A DNA stretch of 64,000 nt from Gnetum montanum (taxonomy: Eukaryota; Streptophyta; Gnetopsida; Gnetales; Gnetaceae). The translations under genes were made by a program, and so were the position numbers. Of this stretch, positions 45,601 through 56,616 are shown one piece after another; the first letter of the stretch is position 1, and each line of letters opens with the position of its first letter. The DNA is taken from positions 213,356 to 277,355 of the forward strand of contig MNCI01001925.1 of assembly GCA_015680685.1 (NCBI GenBank), written 5' to 3'. The notes beneath the pieces are model-generated. The model searched no databases, was not told the DNA's origin, and saw nothing but the letters and a program-made list of their open reading frames with translations.

Positions 45601-47116
45601 CCCAAGAGGTAGGATCAATGGTGGGACCACAGGGTTGATGGGATCACCCTAGTAGAAGTCCATCACATGGACTATATTAGAATTAGTAGCTTTAAGCTAC
45701 CTAACCTCCTCCATAAATTTTTGAATAAGTTGCAACACGTAGTCCAAACTTGAGGAAGATGCGATTGGTTGTGCTACCCATGGTGTCGTCTGAGTAGCCC
45801 ATAACCATGCTATGAGCTGTGTAACCATGTGAGATGCTTGTTGAATTTGTTGTTGCATGTATTACTATGTGTGTGACCATTGTTCCATAAGCACAAAGGT
45901 TGTGGCCCACCACACGGTTGTGCCTTGGGCTATTGTTGGAGGTGCTAATGAGATGGTTGGGATGAAGAACACTTGACTCATTTGTGGTTGAGACAAGGGC
46001 ATTGTATGTAGATACAGCTGTGTTAGAGTCATTGATGCCAATAAGGAAGGCTACATAGACTGGGAAGAGATGACAAAGGGGAAAGTGGTAGAGGGTCCCA
46101 CACCTTTTTTTGCATGTAGTACTTGATGGCTAGCTACCACAGGTGTGGACTTGGGTGGTGAAACTGATTCTACTACTTTGAAGAAGGTAGATGATTGTGA
46201 TTGGTGTGGGAAAAAATAGAAATGTGGTATTGGATAGAGGTGTAGAATGGGATGCCACTCTCTGAACAAGCCTTGAACTCCTATTGCCTATCCTATAAGG
46301 GCTCATCATAGTTTGATGTTGCATCATTTTCATTAGGCCCAATAACCAATGAAATTTATCAATAATCAAGATAAAGGCATTAGGTATAGGAATGAATTCC
46401 TTCCCATAATGATGTATGATTTGAAAGCTGCACTTTGCATCTAGTTCTTGGTGGTCTAGGGATAGATCCACCTGAATATTCACATAGAGGAAGTTTTATC
46501 TTTCATCATCGAGTGTCATATGCTTGGGTGGTTGGTTGCACAGTCTAAGTCACTACCATTGTGGTTGTATAGAAAAAGTGGGGCTCAATGTCTACCATCT
46601 ATTGGATGGGATGAACCATATTTTTTCTTAGGGTAGAGGTTGAAGGATTCATAGGATTCATGTTATCATGAAAAAATTTAAGAAATGAAAATGCTAAATA
46701 GAAAATGATTAAGTGCAGAAAATGTTAAGAAAACAGCCAAGTATGAAAACTATGAAAACAAGCCAAAAAATGACTAACTTTGTAAATGCTGTTAGAAAAT
46801 GACTAACTATGATGTTACACTTGCTATGCTCTAAGAGGTTTTTATGCTCTCTAGAACACCCAGATCTTGACACAATAGACACAGTTGGGATTTCATCCTA
46901 TGAGGTTCCAAGGGAACCGACAACTAAGACCAATCTACACCAACTGAATTGCAGACAACTCCTATGCTAGCCTATGATCCAATTACTACCATGGTAGGTT
47001 CAAAGGGGTGTTATGTATAAACTCGATTAAAAATAGTAAAGAAGGTGTAGAAAGCATGTGGGACTATCCTTGAATAGAGAAGGAATGGGAGGCCCTCCTT
47101 CTAGTGCAAAAAACTA
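45601..47116 (-). other. E3 5' leader, with unrecognised frames
   Basis: Between 5' LTR and gag. Next to the LTR, on the minus strand, stands GCACTAGAAGGAGGGCC within the first 25 bases, the place of the primer-binding site; I did not match it to a tRNA. The frame at 46130-46483 (117 codons, includes LDHQELDAKCSF) may be the start of gag or an extra upstream ORF as in Ogre elements, but evidence is thin. Confidence 0.4.
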
Positions 47117-49026
47117 TGACATCCGAAAACATCAGAGGCTAGAAAACTAAGAGGTTGGTGAGTGTATAGCCTAACCTTGAATATATGACAGGGTCATGTT
47201 GGAAAATGAAAACAAGAAACCTTGAATAGTCTTGTTAGTTAGACAAGGACTTACATGTTGTTAAGACAACCATGTGTTAGAGGGGTTTATGCAGCATTAC
47301 GTGCAATCATCGAGGCCAGCTAAGCTAGAGTGTATTGGGGTGTCTGAGCTTGAGAAAAATAATGTAAACATGTAAATACATATAAAACAATGAGAAAATT
47401 CAATCACTATGCTAAATTCCTAAGAAAAATTCTTGATAAATGCAACAAAATTTGAGAACAAAAGTGCATCACCCCAAAAGGGGTTACATAGCTATTTTAG
47501 GAAAAGAGGTGAGAGTGGTATGTGGTGTACAAGTAGGCACAGTGGTAGTGTAGTAGTGTAGTCATAGTCCTTAGGATGTTCAGGATGTGGAACTAATAAT
47601 TGCTATGTAGATTGAACCTACTGGGTTGGTTGTTGCTATGTTCTTTGGGTAGAAAGGTGAACTATGTTTTAGGAGATGCCAAGGTGCAAAGTGTCAAGTG
47701 TGCTCAGGTGCAAGAATGCTAGGGATGCTCAAAAAGTCAAAATGCTCAATGCTCTTTTGATTTTCCAACCCCTAGAATGCTAAATTTTGGGATATTTATA
47801 GGGCTAGTGGTTATGGGACATCAGTATACCAGACACCATGTGGCATGAGGGTAGATAGGATTACACTAACATGCTATGCTCCCATGGGAGTAGCAAAGTG
47901 TTATTCTCTATAGTACTGCAATGGATGCTCGGAGGCTACTAAACCATGAATACATTGCCAAGACTACATGTGCTAGAGTTTAAATGATCATAATGTACCT
48001 ATAAACAAGGCAAAAAATAGTGAAATCTGGAGGCTACGCGCTACGACTACATCTTCCCCTCTTTCGAGTAGGATCAAGCATAGGAACAATTTTGGAGACT
48101 AATGGGGGATGCAAAAGAGATGCAAATTGCTAATCTTTCTTGTTGGATGAATGTTGAAGCTGAGATGAAGGTTGATGCTAAGTTTTAGAGGCTTTTGGAG
48201 GATGTTTGAGGCTTTTCTTTAGTGTCAAGCTAGCTATGCTCTAAAGTGTAACACAACACTTAGTCAAATTTTTGCAAAAGCTAATGTCCAACAATTGTTA
48301 CGCTAGCTATGATGGGGAGTGTAGCAAGGACACTTAGCCAAATTTTGATAGAATCTATGGTCTCCTTTCATGGTACGTTGGCTATGCTCTAGGATGTAGC
48401 AAGAGAGGTTGCCTTAGGAGTTGGAAAACTTGCCAAAAATGTCTCTTCCATGTTGAGCTAACTTGATACTCTTTTGCCTAACACTTAGGAAAAATTGGGC
48501 ACTAAAAAGTGTGTTACATTGGCTACACTAGGGAGCATAGTAAGGCATAGTAATTCAAAAGATAGAAAATTTGCTGAACTATTTTTTCCATCCCAAGAAA
48601 CCTTGACAACTTCTAGCTTGGCACCTGGGTCAACTAGCCATTGGAACATGTGCTACACTAAATACGCTAGGGAGCTTTACCAGCATGGCAACCTAGGAGC
48701 TAGAAAATTTGCCAAACTATTTCATTCATCTCAAGAAACCTTGACAAGTTTTGGCTTGGCATTTGGGAAAATTGACCATGGAAGAGTGTGATATGTGGGG
48801 TACATTAGGGAGCATAGTAGGCAGATTCAAAGCATATCAAGACACTTAGAAAAATTTTCATGCAACTGCTACTGACACTTAGAAAATTTGGAAAAATAGG
48901 CCTTGATGCATGCTATGTTGGATATGCTCAGGAGCATAGCACCAACACTTAGAAAAATTTGCCAAGTTTTGACACTTAGACAAATTTTTTGTTGAAGTGC
49001 AGAGACCCAAAATTGGTAGTGTTTCA
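47117..49026 (-). mobile_element. E3 5' LTR
   Basis: Borders TGACATCC at left and TGTTTCA at right; 1910 bases. Collinear with the 3' LTR (26379-28417), including TATA (complement of GATATTTATAGGG, 47791-47803) and the palindromic tandem array (48510-48860). The five bases outside the pair, ACTTG at left and TTACT at right, do not match, so target duplication is lost or this is a recombinant. The frames 48495-48791 and 48869-49057 are repeat-derived. Confidence 0.78.
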
Positions 49027-49313
49027 TTACTAATACTAAGTAAAAGCTAGAACTCAAGGAAATATATCAGAAGTATCATAGGATGTTTGAATGAAATTGA
49101 AAATATTCTAAGAAATCCAAAACATGTACAAAACCTTAAAACATGACACAAGAGATGAGGGTGTAAGCCAAGAAGACATAAATCTCAGTTGAACATGTTA
49201 GAACTATAAAAATAGAACATATGAAATACTTGTCAATTCTAGGGCTTACAATAAACTTACAAAATTCCATTGGATGACCCATAATAAGTCTCAAAATGAC
49301 TTAGTGAAGTAGC
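49027..49313. other. Spacer between E3 and E4, nothing recognised
   Basis: AT-rich, no frame and no similarity to the elements. It may be the original target DNA. Confidence 0.5.
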
Positions 49314-50944
49314 TATAACAACGGAAAACGTCGGTCACTAGAAATATTGAGCGAAGATCCGTGTACACAGTCTTAACCACAGATTCGTGCAAGGGCTGTG
49401 CTAGAGAAAACAGATTTGAGGTGCCCTGAACGGTCTTGTTCGATCAGACAGGGACTTACTTAATAAGTAAATTATCGAATATCACGATAGTATATATTAT
49501 ATATATATATTTCACAAAATGAATTAATTCGGTGAATCGTAGAAGGAGTAGAAAATAATGTAAAGAACTTGAAATAACGATAACGTCAACGCAACAAGGA
49601 AGATCAGATTTAGGAAACATGCGTAATTCCAAGATCTATGATTTAACTCAAAAGCTGAATATATTGCATACAATGTTCCAACGGTAGACTTTTCTTATCT
49701 TTGTGCGAAGCATACATGAAACAACAAGAAAACTATTTAAAAGGGAGAATAGAATGAAGGTTGATCTACCTCGTAAGCCAAAAGTGGAATGCAAGGAAGG
49801 TCAAGCCTGGATGTCTATCGATCAACTATTTCTGATCAATAAACCTTACCAATCATACCAGATGATCTCTCGATCTCTGATTTGCTCCTTTTTCCATTGG
49901 TAATCTTTGCTTAAAGCTACTAATGATTGCTAATGAAGAGGATAATGTTTTCACTAAGAAGATTGATCACTCCCGTTGCCAATGCTCAAACAATGCCTTA
50001 TGTCCTTTAAAAGAAGAAAATCCCCTCTCTTTGTCTTTTTCTTCGTCAGTTGGGGTATTTATAAGTTCAGCATCATATGGGAAGGCACGGTCTTGATGAC
50101 ACGTGTCTCGAACTTTCAAGCACTATTGACTTGAAAATTTTTCTGTTAAATTTGGTCATGCCACATTACGTCTTGGGGGCGAGGTGCACTATAAACCACT
50201 CTTGCTAAAACTGCCTCATGATTACGCTACGATACGCTGATGAGCGTATTGCCATGCATGAATAACAAGTGTGTGTCTAGTACTACCTTAGCTGACTTTA
50301 TACTGCATTACGCTCGTTTACGCTGTGTAGCATAGTAGAGCGTAATGTGATGAATTCCACATGTGTTACACTTATTTATGCTGCAGAGCATAATAGAGCA
50401 TAAAAGTGGTTAACTCAAGCCCTTTTTGCGCTTATTTACGCTGCAAAGCATAATAGAGAATAAAATGGTCAACTTTTCAGTGCGTTACGCTTACTTACAT
50501 TGCGTAGCATAATAAAGAGTAAAGCAAGCAATTTGCCATGCCTCTTTGGACGTTGACTTTGATTTCTTCAAGGCTCATTATGTTGCTTTGTGTAATGGAG
50601 TGTGAATACAATCGTGATCAAAATACTTGGTGGAATATGCGACAAGTCATAGACCGCTGCTTAGGCCTTAAACTTGTCATATTTGCAGAAGTTCCAAATT
50701 TCTACTGACTTCATTGCTACAGTAAGCTACCTTTGTTACATCACGCAAAATTACGTTGGACAACATGACGGTATATTGCGTAATGTAGCGTACAGAGCAA
50801 CAAAGTTAGAATTTGTTAAGAAATCTGGAGACTTGATGTTGCACGCCCTTTTGCGTTGTTTTGCCTTCTGGATTTCTACTACAAGCTTTTGCCTAAATTG
50901 TGAATCTTCGCCTTAGGCTGATCCGTAATTTCCATGGTGTTTCA
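49314..50944 (-). mobile_element. E4 3' LTR
   Basis: Plus-strand ends TATAACAACGG (TG changed to TA) and GGTGTTTCA; 1631 bases, very similar to the solo LTR at 23217-24673. TATA box at 50052-50064 (complement of GGGGTATTTATAA). Palindromes such as TTACGCTCGTTTACGCTG with AGAGCGTAA occur five times in 50160-50530. A short TA microsatellite is at 49486-49511. The frame 50674-50916 lies inside U3 and is not a gene. Confidence 0.85.
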
Positions 50945-51015
50945 ATGGCCCCTCTTTATTGACATTTAGAGGGCTTGCTCGAAAGACGTCGATAAAGAAT
51001 ACGAAACACCGGATA
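50937..51015 (-). promoter_or_regulatory. E4 polypurine tract inside an inverted repeat
   Basis: Minus strand: GGTGTTTCGTATTCTTTATC and GACGTCTTT pair with AAATGTCAATAAAGAGGGG, CCAT and TGAAACACC. It is the best preserved of the four copies. Confidence 0.68.
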
Positions 51016-52105
51016 GGTAAAAGTACTGACAACATCCGTTGATGGTTACTTAGGTGTCGCCCTGTCAATCTAGAAGTGCAGAAGTGGGAAAACTGAAGAT
51101 AAAATGGTACGGGGGAATTATTACAGAAGCAAAAGGAGGGAGTTTCGAAGAAGACTCAAATGGGTGAGTACAGCTTTTTGCGAATAAGTCATGAGGCATC
51201 CTCCTACAATTGCATTTTCATGGAGTTATACCGTGATATTGTAGATAAAGGGGCTTGCAAAGATGAGTTGTGTTATGTCTGCATGGCTTGGATGAGTTGT
51301 TTTTCATCCATTTTGCTGACTCCCTTTTTTCTTTATCGCCCACTAGGCAAGTTGCATTGCGCCAGTTCATGGACTTGATTGTAATGCAGATGCGGAAAGC
51401 GTATGTTGTGTATTCACATTTTGTACAAGGAAAGAAGATGGAATTACCAAGGAGGGGAATAAGAATAAGAGGTCGGATTATGAGGAAGATAGGGTTGCAC
51501 TCCCAAGTAGACAGGCTAACCTAAGTGGCCATCTCAAAATGCTATCTGTACTTCACTGCTCTGGTGAACATACTTTTGAACGACATCCTCGTAGCAAGTA
51601 ACCTACAATAAAAAAAAAGAAAACAAAGGACACCATTCCTTAGCTGAATCGCTGGAGAAGTTGTTGAAACAAGTACCGTCCAAGACATGAAGGAGTGAGC
51701 GGGCCATGGGTAAGGGACTGTAGCAAGAGGCCAGGGTCCCAATGTTGATACTTGACCTAGCAAGTTGCCATCAACCATCAGACTCACCACACCGAACTGG
51801 TTATGCAAAGAACTAGCTAGATGAATCTGTGAAGTTGGAGTTTGATAGCGATGATGACCGGAGATTCCCAAGGCCGTGGTTGATGAGAACTCCCTTGGGG
51901 CTTCGGATAGCAAAACTGACCTCTCATAAGTACCATCATTGAAATGGTCGCAGTAACGGTATCTCTGAGGGATCAGTAGTATGCCTTTAGGCATATCCGA
52001 GGAATCAGTAGAATGCCCATGAGGTAGCGATGCTGGGGCTATCCCAACATCCCACCCCATTCATTTTGCAGCCACGCAGAGACGTTTACACTTGCTTGAT
52101 TCATA
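51016..52105 (-). other. E4 3' UTR with an open frame (51542-52060)
   Basis: A 172-codon minus frame begins at the conserved ATGGGGTGGGATGTTG block (52060). The product has no domain I know; it is Ser, Pro and His rich, with no membrane helix or catalytic motif. In E2 and E3 the same start is followed by early stops, so the frame may be chance. The plus frames 51160-51524 are likewise unsupported. Confidence 0.3.
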
Positions 52106-52109
52106 TGTT

Positions 52110-52655
52110 GGTGGTCTGTAGGTCTCAGTTTTAAGTCCTGGTAGACTGTTGTTGCTGGTTTTAAGTCCTAGCAGATCATGGTCCTAGTTTAAAGTCTGGG
52201 AAAACTGAAAAATGCTAGTTTTACGTCGTAGCGGATAGCGGTAGAGTTGATTTATGGTCTCAGCAGACCATGCTGTGGATGTCAATTTCATGTCGTGACC
52301 CAGGGACAAGTTTGTGTTGGTTTTACGTCTCAGCAGATGGATGCTTATCTTTGTTAGTTTTATGTCATGGTGGACAGCTGGTGCCAGTTTAGCATCATGG
52401 TGGACGCATGTAGGAAATGCCAGTTTTATGTCTTGGCAGACCTATACAACACTGCTAGTTTTACGTTGTAGCGAACGATTGCAATTTGCTAGTTTTATGT
52501 CATGGTGGATGATCGTTGCCAGTTTAGTATTGTGGTGGATGCATGCAGAAAGTGTCAGTTTTACGTTGTAGTGGACGATCATTGCCAGCTTAGCGTTCTG
52601 ACGGATGCATGCGGAGAATGCCAGTTTTACGTCATAGCGGACGATTGTTGCCCCT
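52110..52655 (-). repeat. E4 post-integrase repeat array
   Basis: About 15 units on the plus strand, for example GCTAGTTTTACGTCGTAGCG and GCCAGTTTTATGTCATGG. Period near 35-38, with a higher-order pattern of about 110 bases (ATGCATGC...GAA...GCCAGTTTTACG) visible in 52380-52640. The short frames 52314-52666 are by-products. Confidence 0.8.
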
Positions 52656-52719
52656 GATGTTAACACTGGATATGTAGCTAGATGTAGTACTGCTTTAGGT
52701 ATATATGGTTCATGGGATT

Positions 52720-53790
52720 TGATAACTCATTGCCATTGATGTCTGCTAGCTTGGATGCACCGTTGCCATACACATCGGCTACTAAGAAAGGGCCCTCCTA
52801 GTTTGTAGAGAATTTACCTACTAGTTCACAAACGACCTTGAGAACCAAATCTCCTTTCTCGATCGGACGTTGTTGAAGATTATGACAGTGCTTTTGCCTC
52901 TGCTTATCTTGATACTTTTCGATGGTATGAAGTGTCTGTAGTCGCTTCTCCTCTACTGAGTCCAAATCCATGATTCGAGACTCGGTGTGTTGAGTGTCGT
53001 TTATAATCATGGAGAGGACCATCCGTAGAGAAGGAACTTGTAAAGCAAGGGGCTGCACTACCTCAGATCCATAGACTAGGCTATAGGGTGTACTGTCTGT
53101 AGCTGTTCTTCATGTGGTACGATACGCCCATAGCACATAGAGGATCTTTTCATGCCATCGTCTTTTGTTACTGCTGAGCATTTTCTTGAGAAAATTGATA
53201 ATGACCCTATTCGTTGCTTCAGCGTGACCATTTGCTTGTGGGTAATAAGGTTAGGAAAAAGATTGTTTGATACCAAGGCTATCACAAAAATATTTGGTTT
53301 CCACACTACTAAATTGTGGCCCATTGTCGGTCACGATAGTCATTGGGAGGCCAAATCTAGTTACAATGTTGTCCAAAATGAAATGGTAGACCTGTTGAGA
53401 TGTGATCTTTCACAAAGGGATGGCTTCAACCCAGTTTGTGAAATATTTGGTAGTGGTGATCATGATGCTGTTCCCTGGAGAGGATTTTGATGCGATAGGC
53501 CCTATAATGTTTAACCCCCATCGTTGGAAAGGCCATGTAATCTGTGTCATGTGTAGTTCTGTAAGTGACACATGTATAAGGTTCGTGTAACGCTGACACG
53601 TGTCGCACATTTTAACCTTTGTAAGATAGTTTTTTTCATATATGGCCAATAATACCCTAAGCGATAGATTTTTGCGACCATGGCCCATGGGGCTACGTGC
53701 CCTCCACATAGTCCCTCATGAACTTTGTCGACTATACGTTGTGCTTGGTCTTTGTTAACGCAAGTAAGTAATACTCCATCGAAAGAGTGT
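52720..53790 (-). pseudogene. E4 integrase, lightly decayed
   Basis: Order on the minus strand: zinc-binding VHEGLCGGHVAPWAM and GYYWPYM with CATRVSVTRT (53547-53936, a Cys and flanking residues changed); core WGLNIIGPIASKSSPGN (first catalytic Asp reads Asn); TIVTDNGPQFSS (second Asp kept); NGHAEATNRVI (Glu kept); C-terminal module with RPIEKGDLVLKVV (52798-53058) and EGPFLV. A stop in the core and a frameshift near 53590 break it. The Asp-to-Asn change alone would kill it. Confidence 0.82.
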
Positions 53791-54500
53791 CTACAAAAGG
53801 TATTGTCTCCTATGATGACGTATTGCCTAGCTTGCTTGCGGATTGCATCTTTTTGTACATGTGTTAGCTCATGTGGTGGTTCGCCATGCAGAAGGTATGT
53901 TTTAATGTTATCATACCATTCTAGCATTTCATCCACGAGTAGTGAAAATATTTACATCATCTGAATGACAGGATCTACACACTTTGTCATTAAGGTAGGA
54001 CAAGTGTCAAATAGGTGCGGCGGAAAATTCAATGGTAATGTAGCCAATGCATCGACTAGTGTGTTGTCATTTTGAGGCACATGTTGGGCATTGGTTGCTA
54101 TGAACTGCTTCAGAAGATCTTTAGCCATATCATAGTAGGGATATAAATGTATAGCCTTGCAGGCGTACACTCCTGTGATTTGATTTATCACGAGCATCGA
54201 ATCACCCCTAATCGCCAGGTATTGAACGTTAAGCTCTCTGGCTATTAATAATCCCCTGAGGAGCCCCTTGTACTCTGCCACGTTGTTCATACAGGGGAAA
54301 GTCAAGTGGTAGGTGTATAGACATACATCCTCAGGTGACAGTGTAATGACCATGGTGGCACTGCTGCCTCTAGCGGTTAAAGCTCCATCAAGATGTAACG
54401 TAGCTTCGAGGCTTGTTAGAATAGGGCTTTGACTATGCAGATGTTTGTCAAGAAATTCAAGCTCTATCGTCACCTGACTATCAATAGGTGATGTCATTAG
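53791..54500 (-). pseudogene. E4 second (archaeal-type) RNase H, open
   Basis: C-terminal half of a 312-codon open frame (53952-54890). Motifs: MNNVAEYKGLLRGLLIA with the active-site Glu, LAIRGDSMLVINQI with Asp, CKAIHLYPYYDMAKDL, and NDNTLVDALATLPL with the last Asp. It follows a linker with IELEFLDKHLHSQSP. It is the best preserved pol portion in the window and supports Tat-clade assignment, where a second RNase H is diagnostic. Confidence 0.85.
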
Positions 54501-54960
54501 TTGGTTGGATATCACTTGGCCTTTTGTAGAAGATTGGTCAATGTAATGAAGATCGAATTCTGTCGTGATAGCTTTCCAATGAGCTATCCTACTACTTTCA
54601 TATAGGTTGTGCGTAATAGCTCTCAGGATGTTATTCTTGCAGATTATATTGACTTTGCTATGGAAGAGATAGTGTCTACACTTTTTGAGTGCAAACACTA
54701 ATGCTAAACAATTATGTTCTACTTCATTACACCTCATTTCATATGCACATAGAGCATGACTCAAGTAGTAGATGGGTACTTCTGACCCATCACCTCTCTT
54801 TTGACAGAGTAATATAGCTAGGGATACATCTAAGGTTGCGAGGTAAATGTAGAATGGTTTATCCCTTTGTGGTAGGAATACCATTGGCAAGCATTGAAGT
54901 TCTTATTTCAAGCTGTCAAACACATGCTGACAATCGTCTGTCCACTCGAAATTAACCCCC
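54501..54960 (-). pseudogene. E4 first RNase H, open in the same frame
   Basis: N-terminal half of the 312-codon frame: DKPFYIYLATLDVSLAILL, PIYYLSHALCAYEMRCNEVE, LALVFALKKCRHYLF, VNIICKNNILRAITHNLYES. The usual Asp after YLA is at D of LATLD. The frame starts by chance at 54890; upstream text joins it to RT after a stop near 54900. Confidence 0.82.
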
Positions 54961-54989
54961 TTCTTAAGAAGATGCTGCATAGGGTGTAA

Positions 54990-55706
54990 TTTATCTGTTA
55001 ATTTCGAGATGAACCGCCTAATAAACTATAGCCACCCTTGCAACCCGCGTAATTGCTTGAGACTTGTAGGGGGTGTCAACTCAATGATGGCCTTGACCTT
55101 GTTAGGGTCTACTCGTATGCTAGTTTTCGACACCACAAACCCCAACATGCATCCAGTTTTGACTCTGAGTACACACTTCTTTGGGTTAAGCCAGAGGTCG
55201 TATTTAGAGCATCTTTTAAGGACTAACTTTAGGTCCTATGAATGATCTTCTGACCTTACAGACTTAACAGCTATATTGTCAACATAATCATTCAGTCTTC
55301 CTAGGAGATAATCACTAAAGATGTATGTCATAGCTTGTTGATACATAGCTTTGGCATTTTTTAAACCAAAAGACATCATAGTGTAACAAAAGGTCCCCTA
55401 GGGTGTCATGAATGTTGTGGTCAGCTAGTGTTTTGGGTTGATGTGAATCTGATTATAGCCTGAAAAACCATCCATGAAGGATAAAAGCGCATGTGTAGCG
55501 GTTGTATCTACTAGTTGATCGATACTCGGTAGTGGGAAGTTGTCCTTGATTGTGGCTTTGTTAAAGTCCTGGAAGTCTATGCAGATGCGTATCCCTCTGG
55601 TCTTCTTAGAGACAACTACAATGTTAGATACCCAGTCTGAGTAATCGACCGCGTAGATGAAACCAATCTGGTACAGTTTAGTGATCTCATCATGTACTGC
55701 TAGCAA
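54990..55706 (-). pseudogene. E4 reverse transcriptase
   Basis: Frame 55425-55706 gives VHDEITKLYQIGFIYAVDYS, KTRGIRICIDFQDFNKATIK, DNFPLPSIDQLVD and FMDGFSGYNQIHI. Downstream frames give the catalytic box as LNDYVDNIAV (YVDN) at about 55270-55300 and GCMLGFVVSKTSI. Stops and a frameshift break it. Normal reverse transcriptase size for the family. Confidence 0.8.
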
Positions 55707-56145
55707 GATTTCTGGCTTAATTTTCTATGCTTTTTGTCTAATCGCTTTAATATGAAGGTCTAGAATTATGTGATGTTGTATTAGCCTTGGATCTAGTCCT
55801 GGCATATCTTCATATGACCATGCGAATACTGTGACGTTATTCTGGAGTACATGTTTTATATTGTCATATGCATTTTGGTCTAGTAAAGAACTAACCTTAA
55901 GAGTGTTGTCCTCACCTTTATGCATAACCACAGGGACCTCGTTGAGGGGGTCTTCTGTTACATCTCCAGCCTCCAGGTCTAGTGTGCACGTTGATTGTTC
56001 TGGCTAGTCTAGAGACGTTTCCAATGTGGCTATGGTTGTGTCATTGAGGGAAAGGTTAGTTCCTACTAGTGTGAGATCAAATTGTTTAATGATTCTCCCA
56101 TGTGGGCCTGTTAAGGCTAGGGGTGCAGATAAAGTTGCGTCCATT
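55707..56145 (-). pseudogene. E4 pol N-terminal segment
   Basis: Includes frame 55725-55931 with LKVSSLLDQNAYDNIKHVL and VFAWSYEDMPGLDPRLIQH, preceded by LDLEAGDVTEDPLNEVP and a first methionine near 56143. Just upstream is TTTTGCAGGACAG, a candidate 3' splice site (AG at about 56155). Collinear with E3 36701-37123. Confidence 0.62.
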
Positions 56146-56616
56146 TGCCAACTGTCCTGCAAAATTGCCAAATATGAAAGTGATTACAAAAATGCTAAGT
56201 TAAATGCCACAAGTATTAGCGTATGATGCTTGGTGTAGTTTGAAAAGGTATGATATGACATTGCCGAGTGTGAAGAGCTAACTGAATTTTCAATACTATG
56301 AACAACCTATAATTAATGTGACTCGATTACGAAGTGATAATGTGTAGTAGTTTAAGGTCGTTTCGGATTGTAATGTATGTGATATCTACCACATTAATGC
56401 CCTGATCTTTGGGTTCCATCTCATGCTGACACCAGCGCTTAGATAAGTCCCGCTTTAATTGGGCATCAAGTCGGTTAGTCTTGCATATTATAAGTAAGCG
56501 GTTCATATCGAAAATAGGCTGTTGACTATTGCAAATTTGAATTCAGCTATAGCACAGAGAGAGGAAGAGCAAAAGATAGTAGTGCGTTATTTGTGAAGGT
56601 TTACAGAATTGTAACT

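Noticed and set aside
49486-49511. TA microsatellite
   Set aside because: Short simple repeat of no evident role.
52314-52666. Trp- and Ser-rich frames in the array
   Set aside because: Produced by the repeated motif on either strand.
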